Source: Candidatus Peregrinibacteria bacterium | Lineage (GTDB): Bacteria; Patescibacteriota; Gracilibacteria; UBA1369; UBA12463 | Length of the DNA stretch: 20,915 bases | Reading direction: 5' to 3' | Assembly: GCA_016215735.1 (NCBI GenBank) | Contig: JACRIA010000043.1 | Span: 1 to 20,915 of the forward strand | In this document: positions 14,348 to 20,915 of the stretch, in pieces | Position numbering within the stretch: the first letter of the stretch is position 1 | Layout: every line of letters starts with the position of its first letter | Notes under the pieces: model-generated | The model's database searches: none | The model's input: the letters and a program-made list of their open reading frames with translations, nothing else | Told to the model about the DNA's origin: nothing | Made by a program: the position numbers and the translations under genes

Positions 14348-14678
14348 TGTGTAAATTTTTTGACATAATAGTTAGCATATATTTTAAATTTGAATTTGTA
14401 TTTCCGATAATCCTATAATGGCAGTTTGCGGGAGATAAATCGAGAAAAACCGTTTTTTCCGCCTTTTTGGGATATAGGCCCTTTTTAGCTGTTTAGACCT
14501 TAAAATAGTCTTTTTCATAAAAAATGTCAATAGTATTTTTCGCGAAAATTCTAGCATGCCGACCTTTCAAAAATCTTACAAAATAATTAAAAAATCATTA
14601 ACTTTCCCTTGCAAAATATGTTAAATTTGTATAAAATCTCTGATAGATATTAAGATTGTATAATTTTTTTGACACAAT
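14348..14678. other. AT-rich intergenic region, no protein gene; possible small transcript
   Basis: No coding frame is convincing. A plausible forward promoter is TTGAAT (14390-14395), 18 bp, TATAAT (14414-14419). Downstream, GCGG (14428-14431) can pair with CCGC (14459-14462) around an inner GAAAAA/TTTTTTC hairpin, followed by TTTTT (14464-14468), a terminator-like end that would give an RNA of about 45 nt. This is weak evidence. A second AT-rich promoter (14609-14637) is listed separately. Confidence 0.25.
14609..14637 (+). promoter_or_regulatory. Probable promoter for the TrmB-like gene
   Basis: TTGCAA (14609-14614), 17 bp, TAAAAT (14632-14637). A further TATAAT lies at 14659-14664. Either would give a leader of over 230 nt that contains the whole hairpin array. 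Confidence 0.45.
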
Positions 14679-14714
14679 ACGTCCGTAGTCCGCCATAGGC
14701 GGGACGGAGGACGT
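14679..14714. repeat. Intergenic hairpin
   Basis: Outer stem ACGTCC (14679-14684) / GGACGT (14709-14714), a 3x3 internal loop, then GTCCGCC (14688-14694) / GGCGGGAC (14698-14705) with one bulged G and an ATA loop. It contains GGGACGGAGG, also present in murD and rlmN. Confidence 0.6.
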
Positions 14715-14720
14715 TAATAA

Positions 14721-14890
14721 AAACTGTCGCGAACACGCCGTTCGCCGCAGGCGAACACAGGCGCTAGAAACAAATTGTTGCGAAGCAACACCACCACGCG
14801 CGGATCCTCTCGTCTGCCCGCGCAACACACGCTCGAAGCGAAGCGGAGAGCGTATATAAATAAAACGTCGCGAAGCGACACCACCACGCG
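14721..14890 (+). repeat. Array of modular hairpin repeats upstream of TrmB-like gene
   Basis: First unit: outer stem CGCC (14736-14739) / GGCG (14760-14763) around TTCGCC-GCA-GGCGAA (14741-14755), linker CTAGAAACAAATT, then small hairpin GTTGC-GAA-GCAAC (14777-14789) and ACCACCACGCG. Next, stem GCGCGG/CCGCGC (14798-14823), whose 26 bp are identical to 10445-10470. Third unit: stem ACGCTC (14829-14834) / GAGCGT (14848-14853), linker ATATAAATAAAAC, hairpin GTCGC-GAA-GCGAC (14867-14879), then ACCACCACGCG. Linker and tail sequences are conserved while the stems differ but keep pairing. Confidence 0.75.
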
Positions 14891-14907
14891 AACACAGGCC
14901 TAATATC

Positions 14908-15735
14908 ATGCTGCAAGATCTTATAAAAATCGGCCTTTCCGATAAAGAAGCCAAAGTATATCTGGCTTTAATGGAACTTGGCCCATCCACAGTCACGGAA
15001 ATCTCCAAAAAAGCGCGCGTCACAAGAACCAACGGATACCACCTTCTAAACTCGCTTATCACCAAGGGATTAATAAGCAGCAACGAAGAAAAATCAAAAA
15101 TGATATTTGCCGCAGAAGATCCAGAAAGGCTCTTGTCAATGCTGGAAACACAGCTTAAGCAAATAGAAAGCAATATTCAGCACGCAAAAAAAATCCTCCC
15201 AGAATTCAAAGCAATCTACAAAAATCCTGCAGGAAAATTAAAGGTGAAATTTTATGAAGGCGTTGAGGGTGTTATAAGCGCTTACGAAGACACATTAACC
15301 TCAAAAAGTACAATTTTGGCCTTTTGCTCAGTCGAATACGGCCATTCCTTTATGCCCGGCTACATCCCCGAATACTATGGAAGGCGCGCAGGCAGAGGCA
15401 TACACCTTGATTCGATTGTGGCTTATACAAAAGAATCGTTTAGAACCAAGGAGTTGGATGAAAAGCATTTGAGAGAAAGCAAAATAGTGCCGCTTAAATA
15501 TCAAATTTCGATTGAAATCAATATTTATGACGATAAAGTAGCAATAATGTCCCTTAAAGAAAAATTCGCGGCGATCATCGAAAGCAAAGATGTCGCGGAA
15601 GCATTTAGACATCTATACGAATTAGCATACGAACGCGCCGCGCAATACGATGAAAAAATCGGCAAATCCTACGATCCCAAAGTAGAAGAACAGATGAGAA
15701 AAGAGATTGAAAAGGAGAAAGAAAAAGAAAAATAA
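14908..15735 (+). CDS. TrmB-like HTH transcriptional regulator
   Basis: 275 aa. Residues about 1-70 are a TrmB-type winged helix: LIKIGLSDKEAKVYLALMELGPSTVTEISKKARVTRTNGYHLLNSLITKGLI, with the recognition helix around VTRTNGYHLLNSL. A coiled-coil dimerisation helix follows (about 77-105, LLSMLETQLKQIESNIQHAKKILPEF). The rest (KVKFYEGVEGVISAYEDTL... FAAIIESKDVAEAFRHLYELAY) resembles the effector/sensor region of TrmB-like proteins, which are known for sensing sugars in archaea and are also common in candidate-phylum bacteria. The C-terminus is a Lys/Glu repeat tail. Ligand and targets are unknown. The long upstream region carries the hairpin array, and the neighbouring surface-protein gene has a similar module in its leader, so shared control is possible but unproven. 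Confidence 0.85.
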   Translation: MLQDLIKIGLSDKEAKVYLALMELGPSTVTEISKKARVTRTNGYHLLNSLITKGLISSNEEKSKMIFAAEDPERLLSMLETQLKQIESNIQHAKKILPEFKAIYKNPAGKLKVKFYEGVEGVISAYEDTLTSKSTILAFCSVEYGHSFMPGYIPEYYGRRAGRGIHLDSIVAYTKESFRTKELDEKHLRESKIVPLKYQISIEINIYDDKVAIMSLKEKFAAIIESKDVAEAFRHLYELAYERAAQYDEKIGKSYDPKVEEQMRKEIEKEKEKEK

Positions 15736-15781
15736 AGCCACATCTCAAAATCCCGCTTCAACCCAGTTTTCATAATGTACA

Positions 15782-15810
15782 TTGACTTAAGCTGACTTTT
15801 TTGTTAAAAT
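15782..15810 (+). promoter_or_regulatory. Promoter of LPXTG surface-protein gene
   Basis: TTGACT (15782-15787), 17 bp, TAAAAT (15805-15810). The expected start near 15817 gives a leader of about 100 nt that contains the hairpin module at 15832-15887. Confidence 0.7.
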
Positions 15811-15831
15811 ATATAGATACACTTAAACAAC

Positions 15832-15887
15832 AGAGCGTTCGCCGCAGGCGAACACAGCTCTATATAAACAAAAGGTCGCGAAGCGAC
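15832..15887 (+). repeat. Modular hairpin repeat in the 5' leader of the LPXTG gene
   Basis: Outer stem AGAGC (15832-15836) / GCTCT (15857-15861) around TTCGCC-GCA-GGCGAA (15838-15852), linker ATATAAACAAAAG, hairpin GTCGC-GAA-GCGAC (15875-15887), tail ACCAACAAA. The stretch 15837-15857 is identical over 21 bp to 14740-14760, while the outer stem differs and still pairs. Confidence 0.75.
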
Positions 15888-15916
15888 ACCAACAAACCCA
15901 TTAATCAAAAACAAAA

Positions 15917-17503
15917 ATGAAAAAACTGTACATTTTCCTTTCCGCGCTTATGATAGCGCTCAATTTCATGGCTCCCGCGTATGCTTTTGCGCAGGGCCCG
16001 GTTGACATCACTTCCCCATCAGATGTTGAAGCATTGAAAGCCGTCCCAGGCGATTCTTTTGTGAGCCTGCAATGGGATAAGGCAACTGACAATATTTCTG
16101 TAGTCGGATACAAAGTTTATTACGGCAAACAAAGCGTCACGAAAGACAATACAGTTCGTTATGAAAAAACAATCGATGTTGGAAACGTACTGGAATATCC
16201 AATCAGCGGCCTTGATAATGGAGCCAGATATTATTTCGCTGTTACGGCATATGACAAAGCTGGCAATGAAAGCGAATATTTTAGCCCGGAAGTAAGTTCC
16301 AGCCCAATGGCAGGTCTTGTCGGCGCCCTTACCTCATTCCCGCAAGCAGAAGGAGACAAAGCAGTTTTACAAGATGAATCAAAAATTTTGAAAATCAGCA
16401 AAACCGAAGCAGTTGACGCAATCACAGTGAAAGTTATTTTCAGCGCTTCAATAACACTGCCGGAAAAAGATATCACGGATTATTTTACGATTGTTGATAA
16501 TCAGACACTTGAAAGTCTCGAAATAAAATCAGTTGCGCTGGACGCAGAAGATAAAGAAGGCAAAACAATTTTGATTGAGACAGAAATTCAAATTCCAGAA
16601 ACAGAATACCTGTTTACAATCGGCAACGCTCTTGTCGGTAAAAATGGCGAAATTGTTGTGAGCGGCAAAGATGATACAGCTTCCTTCAAAGGAAGCGCCG
16701 CGGAACACATTGTTGCGCCAAGCGAAGAGACGAAAATCGAACAAGAAAAGCCCGGGACTGAAAACGGAATTGTTGCTGACAGCCACGCTGCAGCAGTGAA
16801 AACAGATGTTGGAACAGAAACATTGCAATTAAAATCAATCACGCCAGTTGATGAAACAACAATCAAAATTCTTTTTAATAAAAATGTAACACTCAAAGAA
16901 GATCCGACGCAAAATTTTGAAATCATTGAGAAAAACGCGCCGGATAAAAAACTCGAAATTCAAGAAATAAAACTTGAAGACAATAAAATCACAGTCACTA
17001 TTAAAACAGCGAAACCCGAAAACAAAATCTACCTGCTTACAGTAAAAGACATTACAGATGAAGCAGGCGCGCTGATTGATGAAAACGCAAATAAGCTCGA
17101 GTTTAACCCGCTTATTCCAGATACAACTCCGCCGGAAGATGTTACGGATTTTATCCCAGAACTCATTAAAAATACAATAGTGAAATTGAGCTGGATAGCG
17201 AGCATTAATAGCGCGGGCGACTTGGTTGACCAGATATTGTACAAAAGTATGAATAGAGGAGAAACGTATTCGAAACTGAAATCTCTCGGCGTGAAGCCGA
17301 CAGAATACAATGTCGGCGGACTTGTTCCGGGCAAAGAATATTATTTCAAACTCACGGTCAAAGATAAAACCGGCAATGAAAGTGCGGGCGTGGTTGCGTC
17401 GTCAGGCGTGATTCCGGGACTCCCCGCGACAGGCCCAGCAGGAATTCTTGTTCTCGCGCTAGGTTCAGCAGGAGTTGCGCTGATGAGAAAATTCAGGAAA
17501 TAA
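15917..17503 (+). CDS. LPXTG-anchored surface protein with FN3 and SbsA-type Ig-like domains
   Basis: 528 aa. Residues 1-26 are a Sec signal peptide (MKKLYIFLSALMIALNFMAPAYAFAQ). Residues about 30-128 are a fibronectin type III domain (VSLQWDKATDNISVVGYKVYYG... YYFAVTAYDKAGNESEYF). Two SbsA/Big-type Ig-like domains follow (about 150-260 and 295-395; VDAITVKVIFSASITL and VDETTIKILFNKNVTL), then a second FN3 (about 400-497; VKLSWIASINSAGDLVDQILYK... YYFKLTVKDKTGNESAG). The C-terminus is a complete sortase signal: LPATG (502-506), a 17-residue hydrophobic segment and RKFRK. The protein should be cell-wall or surface linked by a class A/E-like sortase, none of which is in this window. It probably has an adhesive or structural role. 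No Shine-Dalgarno sequence; the start follows an A-rich leader. Confidence 0.9.
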   Translation: MKKLYIFLSALMIALNFMAPAYAFAQGPVDITSPSDVEALKAVPGDSFVSLQWDKATDNISVVGYKVYYGKQSVTKDNTVRYEKTIDVGNVLEYPISGLDNGARYYFAVTAYDKAGNESEYFSPEVSSSPMAGLVGALTSFPQAEGDKAVLQDESKILKISKTEAVDAITVKVIFSASITLPEKDITDYFTIVDNQTLESLEIKSVALDAEDKEGKTILIETEIQIPETEYLFTIGNALVGKNGEIVVSGKDDTASFKGSAAEHIVAPSEETKIEQEKPGTENGIVADSHAAAVKTDVGTETLQLKSITPVDETTIKILFNKNVTLKEDPTQNFEIIEKNAPDKKLEIQEIKLEDNKITVTIKTAKPENKIYLLTVKDITDEAGALIDENANKLEFNPLIPDTTPPEDVTDFIPELIKNTIVKLSWIASINSAGDLVDQILYKSMNRGETYSKLKSLGVKPTEYNVGGLVPGKEYYFKLTVKDKTGNESAGVVASSGVIPGLPATGPAGILVLALGSAGVALMRKFRK

Positions 17504-17505
17504 TC

Positions 17506-17519
17506 AGAGAACCGGTCCC
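17506..17519 (-). repeat. GGGACCGGTTCTCT dispersed motif (inverted copy)
   Basis: AGAGAACCGGTCCC on the plus strand is the exact reverse complement of 8810-8823. It lies just after the stop of the LPXTG gene. Together with the GGGGACGGTTCTG copy at 18398, it brackets the metallo-beta-lactamase-fold gene in inverted orientation. Confidence 0.65.
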
Positions 17520-17574
17520 GAAAATTTCACAAAAATTTTAGAAAAATTTAATCCAATAGTGCCATATTCGCACC

Positions 17575-18384
17575 ATGGCTTTTATCAAATATTTGATTTT
17601 TGGCGCAGTCGCGGCAGGATTAATTGCAACATATTTACTTCGTGGTTTTCCTGATAACCGCCTCCATATTTATTTTTTGGATGTTGGCCAGGGCGACAGT
17701 ATTCTTATTCAAAGTCCGGACAAACGGTACATCTTAGTTGATGCTGGTCCAAGTTCGAGCGCACAAAAATTAATCAGCAATATAACTGGAAATTTCCGCC
17801 GCCGCATAGACTTGGTGATTGTTACGCATCCGCATAACGACCATTACGCTGGCCTGATTGATATTGTAGGAAAATATGAAATTGGCACGATAATTTTGCC
17901 GGTTATTGCAGGAAATGAACCTTTATATAATTCCTTTTTGAATGAAATCCAGAAGCGAAAAATCAAAACTGTTTTCGCTCCAAGTAAAACAGATATAAAT
18001 TTCGGCGCAGGAGTTTATTTAGACATAATCGACATCCCTGCCCCTATCACAAAAAATGCGAATGAAGCTTCAGCCCTAATCAGAATTTTATACGGCCGCT
18101 TAAGTATTTTTCTAACCGGAGATGCACCAACAGAGGAAGAATTCGCGGCACTGGCTACAAATCAAGATTTGCGCGCAGATATTTTGAAAGTAGGCCATCA
18201 CGGCAGCAAATATTCGACAACAGAAGAATTTTTGTCAGCAGTGCAACCCGCCATTGCTGTTATACAAAGCGGAATCAAAAATCGGTTCGGCCATCCGCAT
18301 CCAGAAACGCTTTCGCGCCTTCAAAAATTTAATGCACAAATTTTCCGCAACGACGAAAAAAGCACAATAGAGTTTGTATTTTAA
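17575..18384 (+). CDS. ComEC-type metallo-beta-lactamase-fold hydrolase, membrane-anchored
   Basis: 269 aa. Residues about 4-22 form a single N-terminal membrane helix. The rest matches the C-terminal metallo-hydrolase domain of the competence protein ComEC/Rec2: LHIYFLDVGQGDSILIQ (30-46), metal ligands THPHNDHYAG (His85, His87, Asp89, His90), LTGDAPTEEE and KVGHHGSKYSTTEEFL. The large ComEC channel domain is absent, so this is the stand-alone form. In ComEC this domain is thought to act on incoming DNA; stand-alone homologues are largely uncharacterised, so an exported nuclease or hydrolase is an inference. Topology suggests the catalytic domain is outside the membrane. The gene has its own short upstream region with no Shine-Dalgarno sequence and a CATATT box close to the ATG. 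It is flanked on both sides by CGGTTCT-type repeats. Confidence 0.85.
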   Translation: MAFIKYLIFGAVAAGLIATYLLRGFPDNRLHIYFLDVGQGDSILIQSPDKRYILVDAGPSSSAQKLISNITGNFRRRIDLVIVTHPHNDHYAGLIDIVGKYEIGTIILPVIAGNEPLYNSFLNEIQKRKIKTVFAPSKTDINFGAGVYLDIIDIPAPITKNANEASALIRILYGRLSIFLTGDAPTEEEFAALATNQDLRADILKVGHHGSKYSTTEEFLSAVQPAIAVIQSGIKNRFGHPHPETLSRLQKFNAQIFRNDEKSTIEFVF

Positions 18385-18397
18385 CCGCACCGCCTTA

Positions 18398-18410
18398 GGG
18401 GACGGTTCTG
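18398..18410 (+). repeat. GGGGACGGTTCTG dispersed motif
   Basis: Identical 13-mer to 2688-2700. It lies between the convergent hydrolase and murA genes. Confidence 0.6.
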
Positions 18411-18465
18411 AAAATTTTGGCATAAGAAAACCGCTGCGCTAAAACCACAAAGAGTCACCTCCATC

Positions 18466-19758
18466 TCAATGGCTGCTCCCCTGCAAAAAATCAAAAGATC
18501 CAGGCGCTATTTTTTGGATGTCAGCGCCGAGATTACGCAGTTTTTCATCCAAATTTTCGTATCCGCGGTGAAGATAATTAATATTTGAAACTTCAGTTTG
18601 TCCTTCTGCCGCAAGACCAGCCAAAACCATCGCAGCGCCCGCACGAATATCCATACTCGCGATAGGACACCCGCGCAAATGAGTCGGTCCGATAATAAGC
18701 GCCTGATGCGCATTCATAAATTCAACTTTCGCACCCATTTTTTCCAATTCAAACAAATAGCCAAGGCGGCCTTCAAAAAGCGTTTCAAAAACTTTGCTCA
18801 CGCCGTTCGCCTGCGTTAATAAAACTCCCATCGGCGCTTGCAAATCTGTCGGAAAACTCGGATAAACAGCAGTGCGAATTACTGTCGGCCGCAATTTTTT
18901 ATCATGCGGAAAAATTTCAAATTCATTTGCGCTAACTTTGAATTTCGCGCCTACATCAGCCAATTTTTGCCATAAAATATCAAGAAAACTTGTGTCAATA
19001 TCAGCCACTTTTATATTTCCATGAGTAATAATTCCCGCCAGCGCCAAAGTCCCTGCTTCAAGATAATCGCCGCAAACACTGTATTCCGCGCCATGCAAAC
19101 TTTTTACGCCGTCAATAACCAAAATATTCGTTCCAATTCCGGAAATTTTCGCGCCCATTTTTTTCAAAAATTTACACAAATCTTGCACGTGCGGTTCTGT
19201 CGCGGCAAGTCGAATTTCAGTTTTACCTTCTGCCAAAACCCCTGCCATTACAGCGTTTTCTGTTCCAGTGACGCTCATTTCCGGAAGAACAATTCTCGCG
19301 CCGCGCAGTTTAGCCGCGCTGATTTCTAGCCGCGTTGTCTGATTTTTAATTTTCGCGCCAAGCTTTTCAAAAACATGCGTATGCGTAGCAAGCGGCCGTT
19401 TTCCCAAAATACATCCCCCCGGAAAACCCATATCAACCTTCCCTTTTCGCGCCAACATTGGCCCAGCAATCAAAATCGAAGCTCTCATATGGCAAACCGC
19501 GTCTTCTGCTGGAGTCGCAGTTTTTATATTCGGCGTTTCAATTTCAAGAATATTTTTTTCAAATTTCACGATTGAACCGAGACCGCGCAAAATTTCAATC
19601 ATTGAATAAACATCATCAATCGCTGGCACATTTTTTATCACGCATTTCTCTTTTGTCAGAAGAGTCGCGCACATTATCGGCAATGTCGCGTTTTTGCTTC
19701 CGCTTACGCGAACCTCGCCCTTTAAAGGAATCCCTCCTTTTATTAAATATTTCAGCAT
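18466..19758 (-). CDS. murA: UDP-N-acetylglucosamine 1-carboxyvinyltransferase
   Basis: 430 aa, the usual length for the family. It catalyses the first committed step of peptidoglycan synthesis, transfer of enolpyruvate from PEP to UDP-GlcNAc, in the cytoplasm. SGSKNATLPIM supplies Lys22-Asn23. HMRASILIAGPMLARKG leads to the loop FPGGCILGKRPLATH, whose Cys116 is the catalytic residue targeted by fosfomycin. The repeated inside-out alpha/beta pattern (RVSG, AVMAGVLAEG, GDYLEAGTLALAG, FPTDLQAPMGVLLTQANG, DIRAGAAMVLAGLAAEG, YENLDEKLRNLGADI) is complete. Because Cys is retained (not Asp), fosfomycin sensitivity is expected. The gene follows gshA in the same direction 42 bp away but has its own promoter, with the -10 box 11 bp before the ATG. 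Confidence 0.96.
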   Translation of the reverse strand: MLKYLIKGGIPLKGEVRVSGSKNATLPIMCATLLTKEKCVIKNVPAIDDVYSMIEILRGLGSIVKFEKNILEIETPNIKTATPAEDAVCHMRASILIAGPMLARKGKVDMGFPGGCILGKRPLATHTHVFEKLGAKIKNQTTRLEISAAKLRGARIVLPEMSVTGTENAVMAGVLAEGKTEIRLAATEPHVQDLCKFLKKMGAKISGIGTNILVIDGVKSLHGAEYSVCGDYLEAGTLALAGIITHGNIKVADIDTSFLDILWQKLADVGAKFKVSANEFEIFPHDKKLRPTVIRTAVYPSFPTDLQAPMGVLLTQANGVSKVFETLFEGRLGYLFELEKMGAKVEFMNAHQALIIGPTHLRGCPIASMDIRAGAAMVLAGLAAEGQTEVSNINYLHRGYENLDEKLRNLGADIQKIAPGSFDFLQGSSH

Positions 19759-19769
19759 AATGCTTAAAG

Positions 19770-19798
19770 ATTATAGTCAAATGAGCCGAGCTTTACAA
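19770..19798 (-). promoter_or_regulatory. murA promoter, nearly leaderless
   Basis: On the minus strand: TTGTAA (19798-19793), 17 bp, TATAAT (19775-19770), then 11 bp to the ATG at 19758. The predicted 5' leader is only about 4-5 nt and there is no Shine-Dalgarno sequence. Confidence 0.65.
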
Positions 19799-19800
19799 CC

Positions 19801-20915
19801 TTATGCAGGCCTTGTTTCAGCCGTGCACCACTCAATCAATTTCGCCGGACTTTTATCCCATTCGCCCTGCCATTTTTCCAAAACATATCTGGCCGGAGAT
19901 TTTTCTTTTATTAAAACAAATTCTTTCAGAGGTTCGAGGTACACGCTTTCATCCTCTCCTTTTTCATTCAAATTTTTGAAAGATTTCAAATTGTCGCTCG
20001 CAATCGTAAGCAATTCTTTCGCATAATCCAAAACTTTTTTCTTGCGCAATGGCGCTTGCAGATTTTCTTTAATTACATCTTCCCGCAGCTGCATTAATTC
20101 TTCAAAACTCAAATCTCCAATAAGTTTTTCAACAGCAGCCATTGATTCTTCGCTGTACAGAAGCCCTTTTACAAGAGCCGGACCAGCCATAACCAAAAAC
20201 GGCGGTACAGAATCTATCGCGCGGAATTCAATATATTTCCGAATCCGGATTTCCAGCCATATTGATTTTAAATGCAGATTAAAATCCCGTATTGTCGGAA
20301 AAATGCGGGGACAATCGCCTGCGGCAGCCACCCCTTTTTCAATAAATTCCCTAAATGTTTTTTTCGGATAAATCGGTTTTCCTTCCCGCATAATGTAAAA
20401 AATCTTTTGATCAAGACAAAAATCAAGCCACTTTTTGAAAGAAAAATCCTTGCGCAAAAATTCTTTATGAAGATTAGTGCGGCTTGAATCGAATTTATTT
20501 GTTATCGTGAGCCTGGTATCAAGATATTCAGCTGGTTTATTATTTTGTATCGGGCTGAAAGCGAACATCGCTGCCAAAATTGAACTTGCTCTCCACATTA
20601 ACTGTGATTTTCTAATCGCATCTTGTTCCGAAGTGTAATCAAAATTGACATGGATGCCATTCACAATTTTTAGCCAGTCGCATAACGCAGAAGAATTTTT
20701 ATAAAACTTTTTTAATATTGAATAGCGCGCTTTCGGACAAAAAGAAACTTCGTCGCTTTTATGAAAAGGTTCAACACCGATTCCAAGATGCGCTATCCCA
20801 AAAATTTTTGAAACCTCGGTGATTTCATGATTGTAAAATCTAAATTCGTGAGCGAGATCATGAAGGCTTGTTCGCGGTTTGCTGCACATTTCCAGCCTTC
20901 CGTCAGCTTCAAGCG
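19801..20915 (-). CDS. gshA: Glutamate-cysteine ligase, GCS2 plant/proteobacterial type (start beyond window)
   Basis: The frame runs from the TAA at 19801 to the window edge (about 371 codons). It continues upstream of the first internal ATG (20889) as LEADGRLE, so the N-terminus is missing. It matches plant-type glutamate-cysteine ligase block by block: GRLEMCSKPRTSLHDLAHE, FGIAHLGIGVEPFHKSDEVSFCPKARYSILKKFY, VNGIHVNFDYTSEQDAIRKSQLMWRASSILAAMFAFSP, DSSRTNLHKEFLRKDFSFKKWLDFCLDQKIFYI, TFREFIEKG and IWLEIRIRKYIEFRAIDSVPPF. The enzyme joins Glu and Cys by a gamma bond using ATP, the first step to glutathione or another gamma-glutamylcysteine thiol. No gshB is present here. The C-terminal tail is shorter and more Lys/Glu-rich than in plants. 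It is transcribed toward murA. The presence of a thiol pathway is unusual if the genome is reduced. Confidence 0.85.
   Translation of the reverse strand, partial: LEADGRLEMCSKPRTSLHDLAHEFRFYNHEITEVSKIFGIAHLGIGVEPFHKSDEVSFCPKARYSILKKFYKNSSALCDWLKIVNGIHVNFDYTSEQDAIRKSQLMWRASSILAAMFAFSPIQNNKPAEYLDTRLTITNKFDSSRTNLHKEFLRKDFSFKKWLDFCLDQKIFYIMREGKPIYPKKTFREFIEKGVAAAGDCPRIFPTIRDFNLHLKSIWLEIRIRKYIEFRAIDSVPPFLVMAGPALVKGLLYSEESMAAVEKLIGDLSFEELMQLREDVIKENLQAPLRKKKVLDYAKELLTIASDNLKSFKNLNEKGEDESVYLEPLKEFVLIKEKSPARYVLEKWQGEWDKSPAKLIEWCTAETRPA

Noticed and set aside
14721..14890. CRISPR array
   Set aside because: Repeats are not evenly spaced, the spacers are also repeated, units contain internal hairpins of different sequence, and no cas gene is present.
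14598..15173. Minus-strand open frame of 191 codons
   Set aside because: It runs antisense through the TrmB-like gene and the hairpin repeats, has no recognisable domain, and the plus-strand product is clearly a real regulator.
1..20915. UGA-to-glycine recoding as in Gracilibacteria/Absconditabacteria
   Set aside because: Several complete genes end at TGA with products of normal length and there are no internal TGA codons in conserved genes.

Overview
The window looks like part of a small, gene-dense bacterial genome. It is most consistent with the Patescibacteria / Candidate Phyla Radiation, although no rRNA or ribosomal-protein gene is present to prove it. Clues are SD-poor starts, AT-rich intergenic DNA, RNase J as the ribonuclease, an ArgRS and a MurD with divergent signature motifs, and sortase-type and SLH-type surface proteins. 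UGA is used as a normal stop (for example at the ends of the RAYT, lipoprotein 1, rlmN, murA and methyltransferase genes), so the UGA=Gly code of Gracilibacteria/Absconditabacteria does not apply.

Layout from left to right. (1) 1-3238: the 5' end of prfB on the minus strand; a RAYT-type Y1 transposase element bounded by 14-bp inverted repeats; a polysaccharide flippase; and a small SLH-domain protein with a C8 tract in its promoter region. (2) 3230-6951: murD (minus), then two tandem paralogous lipoprotein-like genes with duplicated promoters, closed by a rho-independent terminator. (3) 6934-10440: RNase J; then rlmN (minus) and a short lipoprotein, divergent with 19 bp between their starts; then tRNA-Ser(UGA). 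(4) 10445-13515: a structured repeat module, a hairpin, and a 970-aa arginyl-tRNA synthetase with an N-terminal B3/B4 tRNA-editing-type domain. (5) 13586-18410: a methyltransferase (minus), a 560-bp repeat-rich gap, a TrmB-like regulator, an LPXTG-anchored FN3/Ig-like surface protein, and a ComEC-type metallo-beta-lactamase-fold protein. (6) 18466-20915: murA and an incomplete plant/proteobacterial-type glutamate-cysteine ligase, both on the minus strand.

Themes. Cell-envelope genes dominate (flippase, murD, murA, SLH protein, LPXTG protein, three lipoproteins), mixed with translation/RNA genes (prfB, rnj, rlmN, tRNA-Ser, argS). Two families of short repeats run through the window. One is a RAYT-associated family with a CGGTTCT core, plus a related GGGACGG family that also lies in frame inside murD and rlmN. 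The other is a modular multi-hairpin repeat whose stems differ between copies but remain paired.

The strongest biological novelty candidate is the B3/B4-ArgRS fusion, which may be a self-editing ArgRS. The modular hairpin repeat family comes second.
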